DNA of 64,000 nt from Mangifera indica. Taxonomy: Eukaryota; Streptophyta; Magnoliopsida; Sapindales; Anacardiaceae. Positions 1 to 10,149 of the stretch are shown here, one piece after another (the first letter of the stretch is position 1; each line of letters opens with the position of its first letter). The position numbers were made by a program, and so were the translations under genes. Below the pieces are notes generated by a model. The model was not told the DNA's origin. It saw nothing but the letters and a program-made list of their open reading frames with translations, and searched no databases. The stretch spans positions 18,497,584 to 18,561,583 of the forward strand of contig NC_058139.1 of NCBI RefSeq assembly GCF_011075055.1, in the 5' to 3' direction.

Positions 1-55
1 TCCTTTGTCTTTTTGTACAACTCAACTATTTTCTCCTGTAATAAGACTTTAAAGA

Positions 56-690
56 AGGCCAAAGGACTTATTCTCACCCAAAATATGTTGTTTTCTCAAG
101 TTTTTCTCCTTATCTTTGAAAATCTCAAACACCCATCTATAGATAATTAAAGTTAACGATTTTAGGAATAAAATCATCATTTCATTTGTAATATTAAAAA
201 TAAACTAAAATTTAATCTCACTTTTCCCCCAAGCCAACTTTGAAAAAATGACATTCTCCCCCAGGGTTTAGTTTTCAAATCTCTTATGTCAAAGTTGACA
301 TCATCGCTGGCCACGAATATCTTACAATACCTCCTCTTGCTTTGGTGGCCAAGCTTCTCTTATTTAGAAGCTTGGACAACATTGATTGATATAAAAAACA
401 CTCTCATCATCGTCAAAAAGATGAATCTGTTCATCTTCCTAGAGAAAGGTAAGAGATCTCATTTTCATTGGGGAAGACGAATATAAGATCTGATGAAGAT
501 CAAAGATCTTGTCTTCTCTAACAAAACATCGCCTTCCCACTAGATTTAGGACTGCTGATTGGAAGAAAAGATGGTGAGAGAGCGACCATCGAAGGAAGAG
601 AATTGAGATACTGTCGAAGAAGCATCAAAAATGTCGTCGGATAATGAAAAAACCCTAGGGCAAAATTGCTATTTTTAGATGTCTTCATCA
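56..690. mobile_element. Mutator-type MITE, copy a (3' truncated)
   Basis: The left end AGGCCAAAGGAC followed by a CACCCAA motif is the same terminus found at 14523, 33611 and 55967. The AT-rich subterminal part (about 70-280) aligns by eye with those copies, while the middle (about 290-650) is richer in GC and differs between copies. I could not find the expected right terminus (reverse complement of the left) near 700, so the right end is probably deleted. Short open frames inside it have no recognisable product. Confidence 0.6.
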
Positions 691-1639
691 AGCCATATGC
701 CATTTTTAAAAATCAAATTACGACAACTACAACTAACAAGGTTCTTCAAGAGTCAAGTTATAATCATAAAAAATAAAGTGTAAGTTGTTATAATAAATAA
801 GTTGATGAATTGATGTAAAAAGTTTTAAGATAGAGGCTCACCATTTCAAATAAATGTTGGACATAAGATTTTAAACATGTCTTGTTCATCATTATGGTAG
901 TTGAATCACATATCGTATTATGTATCAACAATCTAATTTTTTGTATCGTGTATCAAGTATTATCTCGTATCGTTTAATACATCCACCATATTATATTAAT
1001 TGAATACACCTCATAGCACGTATCGTTTTATACCAATGTCGTATCGTATAGTAAGATATTAATAACTATGTTCACCACTTTTAATTTGCTTCTATTTTCT
1101 TGATTTGTTTGACTTTGCTCCTACATAAAAATAAATAAACAAAATGTCATATTTGACCAACTATGATTATATGTGAGAAACAAGTACAATTAATCAAGAA
1201 AGGTCTAAAACTGTTGACTCTTAAGACGATTACGTGGTTCATTCCAATCATCTTGTTAACTTTATTTAGGAGGGTGTTGGCGTGCCTCCCGTGGACTGTT
1301 GAAAGACTTAAAATGTTGATGGCACCGATACTTATATTGTGAGAAACGTCTTGCCATAAATGCCTCAACTACCATTCTAGCATATGAGCCTTCACTCAAG
1401 TTAAAATTAAACTTAGTCTACGGAAAAAAATAATAATTCTAAATAAAACCCATAGATTAAATGGAAAGATAGAATGTGAGGAAACAGGTGATGACAAAAT
1501 AAATATCAAAACTAATGAATATTTAATTTGTATCACGTCTAGTTGGGTGAATATAGGTATTTTCTCACTTCCAATCTCATCAGTCCAAATGAATTTACGT
1601 AACAGAGCTAGCATTTGAGTCACAACACCTAACTCCATC
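691..1639. other. Intergenic, no gene recognised
   Basis: AT-rich sequence. Between about 900 and 1060 the motif GTATCGTAT recurs several times on both strands, as in old foldback elements, but no clean ends are visible. Open frames of 73-80 residues on the minus strand (1147-1638) lack any recognisable motif. Confidence 0.4.
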
Positions 1640-2430
1640 TTGAGAAATTTTTTGGCAAGCCTAGCTGGTTAGTACTTCCCTTCAGTGATCTTAACACTTT
1701 CAATTTTTCCACCTTCTTTTATTCTTTTTCTTTCTTCAAGACTTCTTGCAATACCACATCCTTTTTTACTTGAGGTGAAACCTTAGACAGATATTGATAT
1801 AAATAAATACATAAATATAATTATACAAATAAATAAATTAAAGACTCACCTTCTGCATTCCGATTGTCACTACTATCAGTTTGGTCGTGCATATGTGAAA
1901 TAGGAGACATTTTCTATCAAATCAAGAGAACCTTCAATAGGAGGCACTTCAGTAGGAACTGAATTTATTGTTTGTTATGGTGGAGGTTGCTTGCTTTTCC
2001 TTGTTCTTTTTGAGAAGGGTGCCATTGTCATAAACAACTATACAAAAATTCTTCCAATTAAGAATGATATATAAATTGATGTATTAAAAATGTAAATATA
2101 ATTAAGAATTTGTAGAAACTGATTAGAGAAAGCACCAATCAAATCGCAATATTACAAATCATATGTATTCTACACAATAAAGAAGAAAATAAGATAAAAT
2201 AGAGCAATTCAATATTTATATAAGATATAGCAAGTAATATAGAATCCAACTTTCATTGTCATAACTCATTATCATTATTGTCATCAACCTCATCAAAACT
2301 TTTTTCATTATTATTAATTTCATTTCATCATCGATATAATTAAAGATAGTGTCATTCTCATCTGGTACTTGTCTTCTCTTTGGAAATACAAGAGTTGCAT
2401 CAGTTGTATCTGGTAAGACATCATTCCGAT

Positions 2431-2682
2431 CTAATGAACGCTATCAATTTGCTCTACCTCACTAACTTCATTGGTCTTATATTGTTGGTAAATCTCATGA
2501 CTAATTACTTCTTCCCTATTTGCTTCAACACTCTCTAATACATCATATATATTCCTAGGACTTATTTTCTGCAATATTTTCCAATTACCATCATATTTTA
2601 TATCAGCTACATAAAAGACTTGTCTTGCTTGGTCCAAATATGTAAGGTTCATCTTTGTACCATCTTTGACTATCGTTAACAC
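2431..2682 (-). pseudogene. DUF4216-like fragment of CACTA transposase
   Basis: An 83-codon open piece on the minus strand. It carries the tyrosine-rich ARQVFYVAD.KYDGNW motif, then NIYDVLE, then an acidic tail. In plant CACTA proteins a domain of this kind sits downstream of DUF4218, and here the DUF4218-like piece lies just upstream at 2914-3099. It begins with an in-frame Met only by chance and is a fragment, not a gene. Assignment is by motif memory; a profile search would settle it. Confidence 0.55.
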
Positions 2683-2913
2683 TAATCAAGCACCCATCCT
2701 TTTTAATTCCATTTCTTTTATCACCAACATTCCACCAATCACATCTAAATAAAAAAACATGTTGATAACGGTAAGCCAATTCAATTATATTAATTATGAA
2801 ACCATAAAAGTCAGTCTCCTCTAATGAATGCTCTCCAATTACTATAACACTAAAATTATGAGTTCGACGGTGGTGGTCACGCTCTACTGAATGAAATCAG
2901 ATTCCATTAACAA

Positions 2914-3099
2914 TTATTCCATTATATCTTGCAACACGTCCTCTTGACTTCCATCATAGTTTCTCTTGAGTTGGGTAAATCTTGTCTCAACACCACAGAG
3001 GCATGAGCAAAAAGCGAGGCATTCGATAGCAATATATGCCTCAACTACTGATCTTTCTAGACGAGCTTTGTTACATACACAACCTTTGAGTGTTCGCAA
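2914..3099 (-). pseudogene. DUF4218-like fragment of CACTA transposase
   Basis: A 61-codon open piece on the minus strand with the ordered motifs LKG.V.NKAR, VVEAYIA.ECL, GVETRF and NYDGSQ. In plant TNP2-type transposases these form the end of the DUF4218 region. It lies directly upstream of the DUF4216-like piece, as in intact elements. No start or upstream transposase core is present; the sequence to its right (3110 onward) is non-coding repeats. Confidence 0.6.
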
Positions 3100-3116
3100 A
3101 AAACTATACTTTGTCG

Positions 3117-3838
3117 TTATGTTTTGTCATATTTTACGTCTTATTTTGGCACTAAAATTTTTGTCCTCTCTATATACATGTCTTATTATGACCATATCAA
3201 TTTTATTATTTTAACCATATTTTCATAGCTAGTATAATAAATTATCCTATCACAACATATTTCAACTTAAACGGTTTAGTCTTTATCTAATATATCATAA
3301 TCACCCAAATTATTGCCATGATAAATATTGTTATAATAACAGGTTTTTAATTGTCATTAATTAAGGTGTCACAATAACATTATAATAGCAAAACAATTCA
3401 TCACATCACTATTTTTTTCCCCAAAAGTTTCTCTCATTTAAAAATAAATATATCCTATTGTAATAATATTGATTTCGTTATTTTAATTCTATTGTCACAA
3501 TTTTATATGATAAATCATCTTTTCACAATTGTTTAATATATCATGATTACCTAAAATTGTTGTCATAATAAATATTATTCTATTAAGGAGTTTATAATTG
3601 TTATCAATTAATCAGTCATAATAATTATACTTAGATGATATGTTTTGTCACATAATACTTCTTATGTTGGCACCAAAACTTCTCTCTTTCACATATATTT
3701 GTCTTATCATGATAACATCAATTTCATTATTTTAACTATATTTTTATGATTAGCATGACAAATTATCTTATAATAACATGTTTCAATTTATATGACCTGT
3801 TTTCACCTACACATGAAAGAGAGAAGTTTTGGTGCTAT
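3117..3838. repeat. Degenerate direct repeats with an inverted pair
   Basis: The stretch 3117-3270 is matched by eye at 3639-3792; both run from a TATGTTTTGTCA motif through TTGTC/ATGTCTTAT to ATTTCAA. A related segment lies between them (about 3400-3640), giving roughly three units of 250-270 bp. Within the last unit, GGCACCAAAACTTCTCTC (from about 3674) recurs inverted near 3817-3835, so the right end can fold back. It abuts the CACTA relic and may be its subterminal repeat region, but the CACTA terminus itself was not found. Confidence 0.5.
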
Positions 3839-4280
3839 ATCGTATCATGATACGCACACTTCTTTACACTCAATTGCACCTGTACGGACCCGTTTACATC
3901 TGCACACACTCATATGCACCCTCTGGCACTCACGTCTATTCTTTGCACTTATGTTCATTTTTTTCATTCCAATCTACTCAAAAATTGATCTATTTTTGAA
4001 TAAGTGTTTTAATCTTCGAATCATAACTTATCAAATATAGAGTATGCTCCGAAAGAAAGGGTTGTCAAAAAATAACAATACCGAATTTGACGTAATTAGC
4101 AAAGAGGGGTATTATTGAAAACAAAATTAAATTTGTTTAAAAAAAGTAAAATCACTCAAAGTTTGTCTAAAAAGATTTAGATGAAAACTTTCGTGCCTAT
4201 TTTAATTAATATCCCCATTTTTTATATGAGAACTATTGATTAAATTTCTCATTATTAATTGATGTAGATAATTTAAAGTC
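3839..4280. other. Intergenic, nothing recognised
   Basis: AT-rich DNA without a recognisable gene. An 82-codon open frame covers 3792-4040 on the plus strand, but its composition is low-complexity and it overlaps the repeat unit, so I do not regard it as coding. Confidence 0.4.
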
Positions 4281-4289
4281 TGACATAAA

Positions 4290-4570
4290 ATAAATTATAG
4301 AGTGATGTTGAGAATCTGATAATGGACCATGATATCCACCAAGGTGATGCAAAATAAATGTAACAAAAAAATTGAGCATATAGTGGTCTTTTCACATGGT
4401 TCAACCCTCTATTCAAGATTGTACATCCATGATTAAGATACTAGCAGCTTTGAAAGAATACTCCGACAAAATGTGGGTGTAGAGATTACAATGAAGTGTC
4501 CTTAAAAGGACTCGATCGAAGAATAAAGTCTTAGAAAAAATTGTTAAATTTTATAAAAACCTCCCCTTGG
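4290..4570 (-). mobile_element. Possible solo or partial copia LTR
   Basis: The segment around 4390-4432 (CACATGGTTCAACCC, then GTACATCC) resembles the segment at about 62235-62270 inside a complete copia LTR (ACATGGTTCACCC, then GGTACATCC). That motif is common in plant Ty1/copia LTRs. Orientation follows the 62-kb copy. Ends and target duplication could not be placed. Confidence 0.35.
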
Positions 4571-5375
4571 ACTTGGGATGATGTGTCCCTAATTCCTTGT
4601 ATGGTTGCTTATTTATTTCATTTAGTAATCTTCTTTATTTGCAGGAAGAGAGAGGGTAGTTACAATTGAATTTTGGCATTCATAATTTAAATTCAAATAA
4701 TAATTTCATAATTAGTTATATTGAGATTTAGGTTAAGATTCTCTAATGCAATTCCCTTTAATCGTGGCTCCAATTTTGTTTTACCCTAACAAAAATTAGA
4801 ATTTAATAAAAATTTAAAATTCTATTAGCTCTACAAATTTAGGTTTGGGTTTAGGCTTGAAATGTATGGGTTAAGAAGGCACAGCCCAATCCTAGTGAGG
4901 AAATAAATTGACAGAATAAAATATTTCCAAGTTTAAGAGGAGGTGAACTCTTGAACAATTGAATTGCATGTCATGATTATATTAAACAGTGAAATGAATG
5001 AATACACTTCATGGTCCCAATTTCTCAAATCACAAACAACAATAACAAAAACATTCAAATATTTACATGATTAACTTAAAGCATGCCAAATTATGGCTTT
5101 ATTATTTGCAGTACGAGGAACCAACGTTGCAGTCCATACTTCCACTTTTCTCTGCACAAAAATGTACACTCTTATATCACAAAGAAAGTAAAAAGAAAAT
5201 CTTGAATAAGTAAAAGCTTATAAGCATTAATTGTGCGAGAAATGAAGCTATTCGGAGAAAGGTGAATTGATTATGAGGCTACAAAATGAAGAAACACTTA
5301 ACTAAATGTTGGTGATTGCAGTAAAACAAGATGAAAAATTTATTCTATAAGAAATGTTACCTTTGCATGATAGTT
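4571..5375. other. 3' flank of the NB-LRR gene
   Basis: AT-rich intergenic DNA containing the 3' side of the minus-strand resistance gene. No ORF, RNA gene or transposon end was recognised. A 3' UTR is expected within the first few hundred bases to the left of 5376, but no polyadenylation signal could be singled out. Confidence 0.4.
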
Positions 5376-8135
5376 TCAGTCGTAAAGCCAGTTGGTGAAC
5401 TTACAAAAGAGTTCAAGGGAAGCTTTAGCATTAGGATCGTCCCACTCCAATGACTCCCACCAGTTTTTGTTTACCTTGATTTCTTTAATTGCAGGCAAGG
5501 GAAAAGACACCGGAAACCTCTTCAATTCTCCACATCTTGATATATGAATTTGTTGGAGAGATTCACAAACCATCACTCCATTACCGCTGCAAATCCTCTT
5601 CAATTTTCCAAGGGATTTCAGACGCATTTCTCTCAATTTTGGAAGAGCGCATATGGTGCTGCCACTGCTTCCTTCTTCCTTTTCATCATTAAATGCTATT
5701 ATCTCCTCCATTTTATCACAGCCCTGAACTTCAATCACTTCCAAGTTTTGTAAATTCGGCAACAACTTTGGTGAGACCAACTTCTTCAAATTCCAACAAT
5801 CCATCAGATACAGAAATTTAAGATCAAGATAATTGCCTAGCATTAGATCCTTTATGTCACTTATTTCGGGACACACTCTTACCATTAAACATTGAACATC
5901 TGTTGGGAGCACAACCAAATCTTCTCCTTCACCAGCTGTATATAACGTTACAAATTTATTAACACCTTCTACATTTGGGAAGTAAGCATCATATGTTGGT
6001 AGAGAGAAGAATTCAGAGACTGGAACTTCTTCTGAACATGATGCCACCAGGAGACGGTAACGTTTCGGTGCCTGATCACCTATGGATTTGACATACATGT
6101 TGAAGTCATAAAAATTAACAAAATGCGCTTCAAAAGTATCCAGTTGACTGAATCTAATTGCCTCTTCTGATGTTAACACTGGTTCAGAAAATATTGATCC
6201 GTAATATATTCTTAATTTTTGGAGATGCTTGTGTGTGTGAAGCATTGCAGTTGGCAACACAACTGGTGCAGGTAGATAAAGATCAAGACTTCTAAGCTTT
6301 GTCAGGCTTCCAATACCTTTCGGCATTTCGATTATATATGTAAACCCAAGGTCCAAATTTTCAAGTGCTGATAGTTTCTTTAAAGAAGGAACCTCTGATA
6401 ATTGTTCGCAATGATTAAGCAATAATGCTGTGAGATTCTTCAAGTTGGAGATGGAATTTGGCAAGTTGGCAATCTGTGTGTAAGAAAGATCAAGAATCTT
6501 CAAACTAAGCATGTTTACAAAGAACAATTCAGGAATGCCTTCTAGGGGGTTTCTTTGTAGCAATAAAGTGGAAAGAGCTCGACAATTTGGGGACAAATTT
6601 GAAGGAATTTTTGATATGTAATTCCCCATTAAAGAAACTTTCTCAAGATTCTCTTTCCATTCTTGTTCCCCTGGTAATTCACTCAATCCCTCTTCGGGTT
6701 TTATCATGAACAAAGGATTGTTGCTTGTAATCTGCAATGCCATGTCTCTTACAAGATCATGCATCTTTACGCACATTCCATGATCAGCAGTCTCCAATAA
6801 ACAACTGTTTATAAGTCTATTCAGTATAGAATAACCCTTATCATTTGTTGCTTGCAAACTACCCCTTTCATCTATTAGTCCTTCCGCAATCCAATAAACT
6901 ATCAGTTCCTCTTTTTGGATATGATAGTCTTCAGGATAAAGGGCACAATATAAGAAACAATGTTGCAGCTTTTTACTCTTCAAATGATCATAACTGAATT
7001 GTAATTGCCTTGGTACATTTGTTTCCATGCCTTTGACACTTAGTATGCTTTTAGACAATTTTTCGAATGCATTCCTCCATTCACAAACGTCATATTCTCC
7101 CCTCATGCAACCAGCTACTGCAACGATTGCTAGGGGTAAACCAGCACATTGTTCGACCACAGGTTTCACAAAGCCTTTTAAAGTTGGAACTCCTAAAATA
7201 TTAAATCCCACTTTATCAATGAATAACCTCAATGCCTCATCCTCTGAGAGAGTCCTCACCTGTACTATTTTGCAACCCATGGAATGACATACATCTTGTG
7301 AACGAGTTGTTATCACTATTTTGCATCCATTATCTTTTGTAGGTTCAGGAATTCCCACTTCCTCAAGCTGAAATGCCTCCCACATATCATCTAATATCAG
7401 CACGATCTTTCTTCCTTCAAGAATTTTTAACAAGTTTCCAGCTCGTGTCCTTTTATCTTCATTTTTAGGAAGATGTTCTTTCAATGCACCAGCAATTTGA
7501 TCTTGCAATTTCATAAGATCAAGTGGTTGGGATACAGTAACCCAAATCACATTTTCAAACTTAACCGTCTCCTTAAGAAGTTTGTGATTGATATGAGTTA
7601 TGATAGTTGTTTTACCAACTCCCCCCATCCCGCAAACTCCTATCTTCATCACCTCATAACCAATTAGAAATTCCCAAACCTCATTCATGGTTTTCTTTGC
7701 AGTTGCTTCACTGACTAATGTTGTTGTTGGTAGTACCTCTCCAACAGCTAGAGGTGCATCAATTACAAAGCTCTCAAATGCACCATTCCAGTAATGTTCT
7801 TTCACTATTTCAATCTTCTTAGCAACAACCATCCCAAAACATACACGTGACAAACATTTCCTCTTTTTAACTTGTCTTTCAATATTTTCTGCTTCATTAT
7901 TAATCCTTTGTGTATTTTGCAACCAATTGTTGACTTCAGCTCTAGGAAATTTCCCCACATGACACTCTCTTCTCAACCTTATTTCAACATCTTCTTTTTG
8001 ACAATTTAAATCCGCCAATCTTCTTTTGAGAATTTCCATATTCTCATTAAGTTGCCTATAATACTGAACATATCTCCATAATAGTTGCCTTATGAACTTC
8101 AGAATTTGTGTGATCGGCCCTATAACAACCTCCAT
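5376..8135 (-). CDS. CC-NB-LRR disease resistance protein
   Basis: A single uninterrupted 919-codon frame encoding an intracellular immune receptor of the CNL class, closest in style to the RPS2/RPS5/At4g27190 group. The N-terminal coiled coil (about 1-130) has the VNNWLQ motif. The nucleotide-binding NB-ARC domain follows: P-loop GMGGVGKTT at 169-177, kinase-2 KIVLILDDMW at 243-252, RNBS-B CKIVITTRS at 271-279, GLPL at 332-335, RNBS-D CFLYCALYPEDY at 393-404, and the MHD motif VKMHDL at 456-461. Leucine-rich repeats fill about 490-880 and end in a short EWDD-containing tail, normal for the group. All switch motifs are intact, so ATP/ADP cycling should be possible. Family knowledge says such proteins recognise pathogen effectors directly or through a guarded host protein; the ligand here is unknown. 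The first Met gives a normal N terminus. No introns are needed. Confidence 0.95.
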   Translation of the reverse strand: MEVVIGPITQILKFIRQLLWRYVQYYRQLNENMEILKRRLADLNCQKEDVEIRLRRECHVGKFPRAEVNNWLQNTQRINNEAENIERQVKKRKCLSRVCFGMVVAKKIEIVKEHYWNGAFESFVIDAPLAVGEVLPTTTLVSEATAKKTMNEVWEFLIGYEVMKIGVCGMGGVGKTTIITHINHKLLKETVKFENVIWVTVSQPLDLMKLQDQIAGALKEHLPKNEDKRTRAGNLLKILEGRKIVLILDDMWEAFQLEEVGIPEPTKDNGCKIVITTRSQDVCHSMGCKIVQVRTLSEDEALRLFIDKVGFNILGVPTLKGFVKPVVEQCAGLPLAIVAVAGCMRGEYDVCEWRNAFEKLSKSILSVKGMETNVPRQLQFSYDHLKSKKLQHCFLYCALYPEDYHIQKEELIVYWIAEGLIDERGSLQATNDKGYSILNRLINSCLLETADHGMCVKMHDLVRDMALQITSNNPLFMIKPEEGLSELPGEQEWKENLEKVSLMGNYISKIPSNLSPNCRALSTLLLQRNPLEGIPELFFVNMLSLKILDLSYTQIANLPNSISNLKNLTALLLNHCEQLSEVPSLKKLSALENLDLGFTYIIEMPKGIGSLTKLRSLDLYLPAPVVLPTAMLHTHKHLQKLRIYYGSIFSEPVLTSEEAIRFSQLDTFEAHFVNFYDFNMYVKSIGDQAPKRYRLLVASCSEEVPVSEFFSLPTYDAYFPNVEGVNKFVTLYTAGEGEDLVVLPTDVQCLMVRVCPEISDIKDLMLGNYLDLKFLYLMDCWNLKKLVSPKLLPNLQNLEVIEVQGCDKMEEIIAFNDEKEEGSSGSTICALPKLREMRLKSLGKLKRICSGNGVMVCESLQQIHISRCGELKRFPVSFPLPAIKEIKVNKNWWESLEWDDPNAKASLELFCKFTNWLYD

Positions 8136-10149
8136 TATCTTGGTCCCTGTAGAAAATAGTTAGACTTGCCCGATTATTTTTATTTGAATTGTAATATTAA
8201 AATATGTAATAATTCTAACCATTGCTAATTTTTAGGGTTGAGCAAAAGAAATGGAAAGAAACATAATCACTGGGCACTTGATGTTTGGGTCCAATTTCTA
8301 TGAGAAAGCAATTGTAATAAGGTCTGTTTGGGTTCTAAATTCAGTTCCACCTCTTTCAAAAATGAAATTGGCTCAATAATTAGGTTTGAAATTGTATTAC
8401 AGGTACCCTATAATGTACCTGATTAGGTACCCATTTATTTTTTTAAATAAACTTATGTAACAATACGAGGTCGTTGTGTTGTAATATAATAAACTTAAAT
8501 CAAAGGCAAAAATTTTAATTTCACAACTTCGCCCCCACACCTTGCAATTGCAGATGATATTATGACTAATGTCAAATCTTCAACTCCATTACTTAGCCTT
8601 CTTGTAAACTTAGAACTCTTTCTATTGACACCAGTCTCTAGCAACAACTAATTTGACCATCAATTGAAGAATGCTAACAAGCCAACATGAAACACCAAGT
8701 CCACCTATGTTTAAAGAAGTTGTGATCTCAAACAAGACATCAATGAGAATTTTGATAGTTTATTCCATCATGTTTCTCTAATGATAGTGATGGAGGTTGT
8801 TTTGATAAGACAAGGTGAGTGGATTTGAAGTTTAAAGGAGGGACAGGTTAGGGTTATGGTTTTGATGGGCGGAAGATGAGGCTCTAATAGACGAGAATTT
8901 GAAGGGTGCAATGGTAGTTGTTCTAAAGGAAGGGCAAAAATAGGATTAGAGAATGATGGATGAAATGTGGGTTATAAGAAATTATGCTGAAATTAAAAGT
9001 GTATAAGGTCATGTTAGAGAGTGGAATGTCTTTTTAGCATTTGATAGATGAACGACTTAGATAACACCACATTGACATATGATTTAAGTGATGAACAATC
9101 GTTTTAGTAAAGTGAACACCCATTTCGACAGTTATGTGAACAAATTTTATAAAAAAGAATCGCAATTTGCGCGATTAAACATCAACCCTTATGCAAAAAG
9201 CATACCCTAAACTATTTACGCAATATTTCAACCTTCAGAAGAATAGTAAAAGGGGTAGATTCAAACAAGAGAGTCAATTCTATAATGATCACATTACCAA
9301 AATCCAAGTAAGCAGGGGATTATTTTCATTAATTGATATATGTTTTTTGGATTGATTAAGGAAGTTATGGTAGATGAAATTCCAAATCTAGTATAAGAAT
9401 ATGCTTTGATCAATGCTTATTTGATGATTAAATTGCTTATAAGTTATGTAATTTGAAATGACATATGCATGCCTACGATTATTGATAAATGGTCAGATTA
9501 TAGACATGTATTACGCATGAGATGAGATAGAATAGGTTTGATTTGGATGTTTATATATTGTATTTGCTAGAAATACAATATAAGATTGCATAGTTGTTAA
9601 AAATACACTTAGGCCAGAAACTCCTCAAAGCAATAGGTCCATGACCTATAGGCATGCAACGCAAGCAAAAGTCCGAAAACACAGTTTCAGAAGAAGGAAA
9701 AAAAGCCAAAAAGTGTATTTTTTAACTAAACCTAATAATAAAATTAGGTTCAAATTTTTGTTTTTTAAAATACTCTCTTTTTTACAACTCATTGACTATG
9801 ACGGCTGACAAAATTGTTTATGCTACAAGAGCTATTACAATTTCTTGCATTGATAGGGTTGAGCTTATAGCCAAAAAGGCCAAATTTTTTTTCATAAGTC
9901 TAACCATAGGTCGATGTCTAAGGATAAAAAAGTCTTAGAATACAAGTCCTCTGATGAAGAAGAATATTTTGATAAAGAAATGCTTGAAATCGTAAATAAA
10001 AAATTTGATGATAAGGAAGAAGACGTGACTTTTGATAATAAAGATGAAAACTTAGATTTCGATTAAAATATATGTTTGATAAAAAGCCATCTACTGTTTC
10101 AAGTCTAATGCTAAAGCATGGTGGAACTTGGTCCAAAAAGCAGTCAAAA
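8136..10149. other. Upstream flank of the NB-LRR gene, no other gene
   Basis: Contains the presumed promoter of the resistance gene (immediately right of 8135) and then AT-rich DNA without a coding signal. A short inverted motif, AGGTACCCTATAATGTACCT, lies at about 8401-8420. Toward 9600-10149 the sequence is probably the 5' part of the gypsy element that follows, but no LTR or primer-binding site was recognised. Confidence 0.4.

Larger units (their letters stand above)
1640..3110 (-). mobile_element. CACTA (En/Spm) transposon relic
   Basis: Read on the minus strand, 3099-2914 encodes a segment typical of the C-terminal part of plant CACTA TNP2/TNP-D transposases (DUF4218-like: a leading LK..V.NKAR, a VVEAYIA.ECL block, then a GVETRF motif). 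Segment 2682-2431 resembles the DUF4216 domain that follows it in this family (DQARQVFYVAD, then a region starting NIYDV). The order along the minus strand agrees with an intact element. Near 2030 a start-like MAPFSKRTRK segment may open the second CACTA gene. The frame is broken repeatedly, and the catalytic transposase_21 region and CACTA termini are not visible. I infer a dead fragment. Confidence 0.6.
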
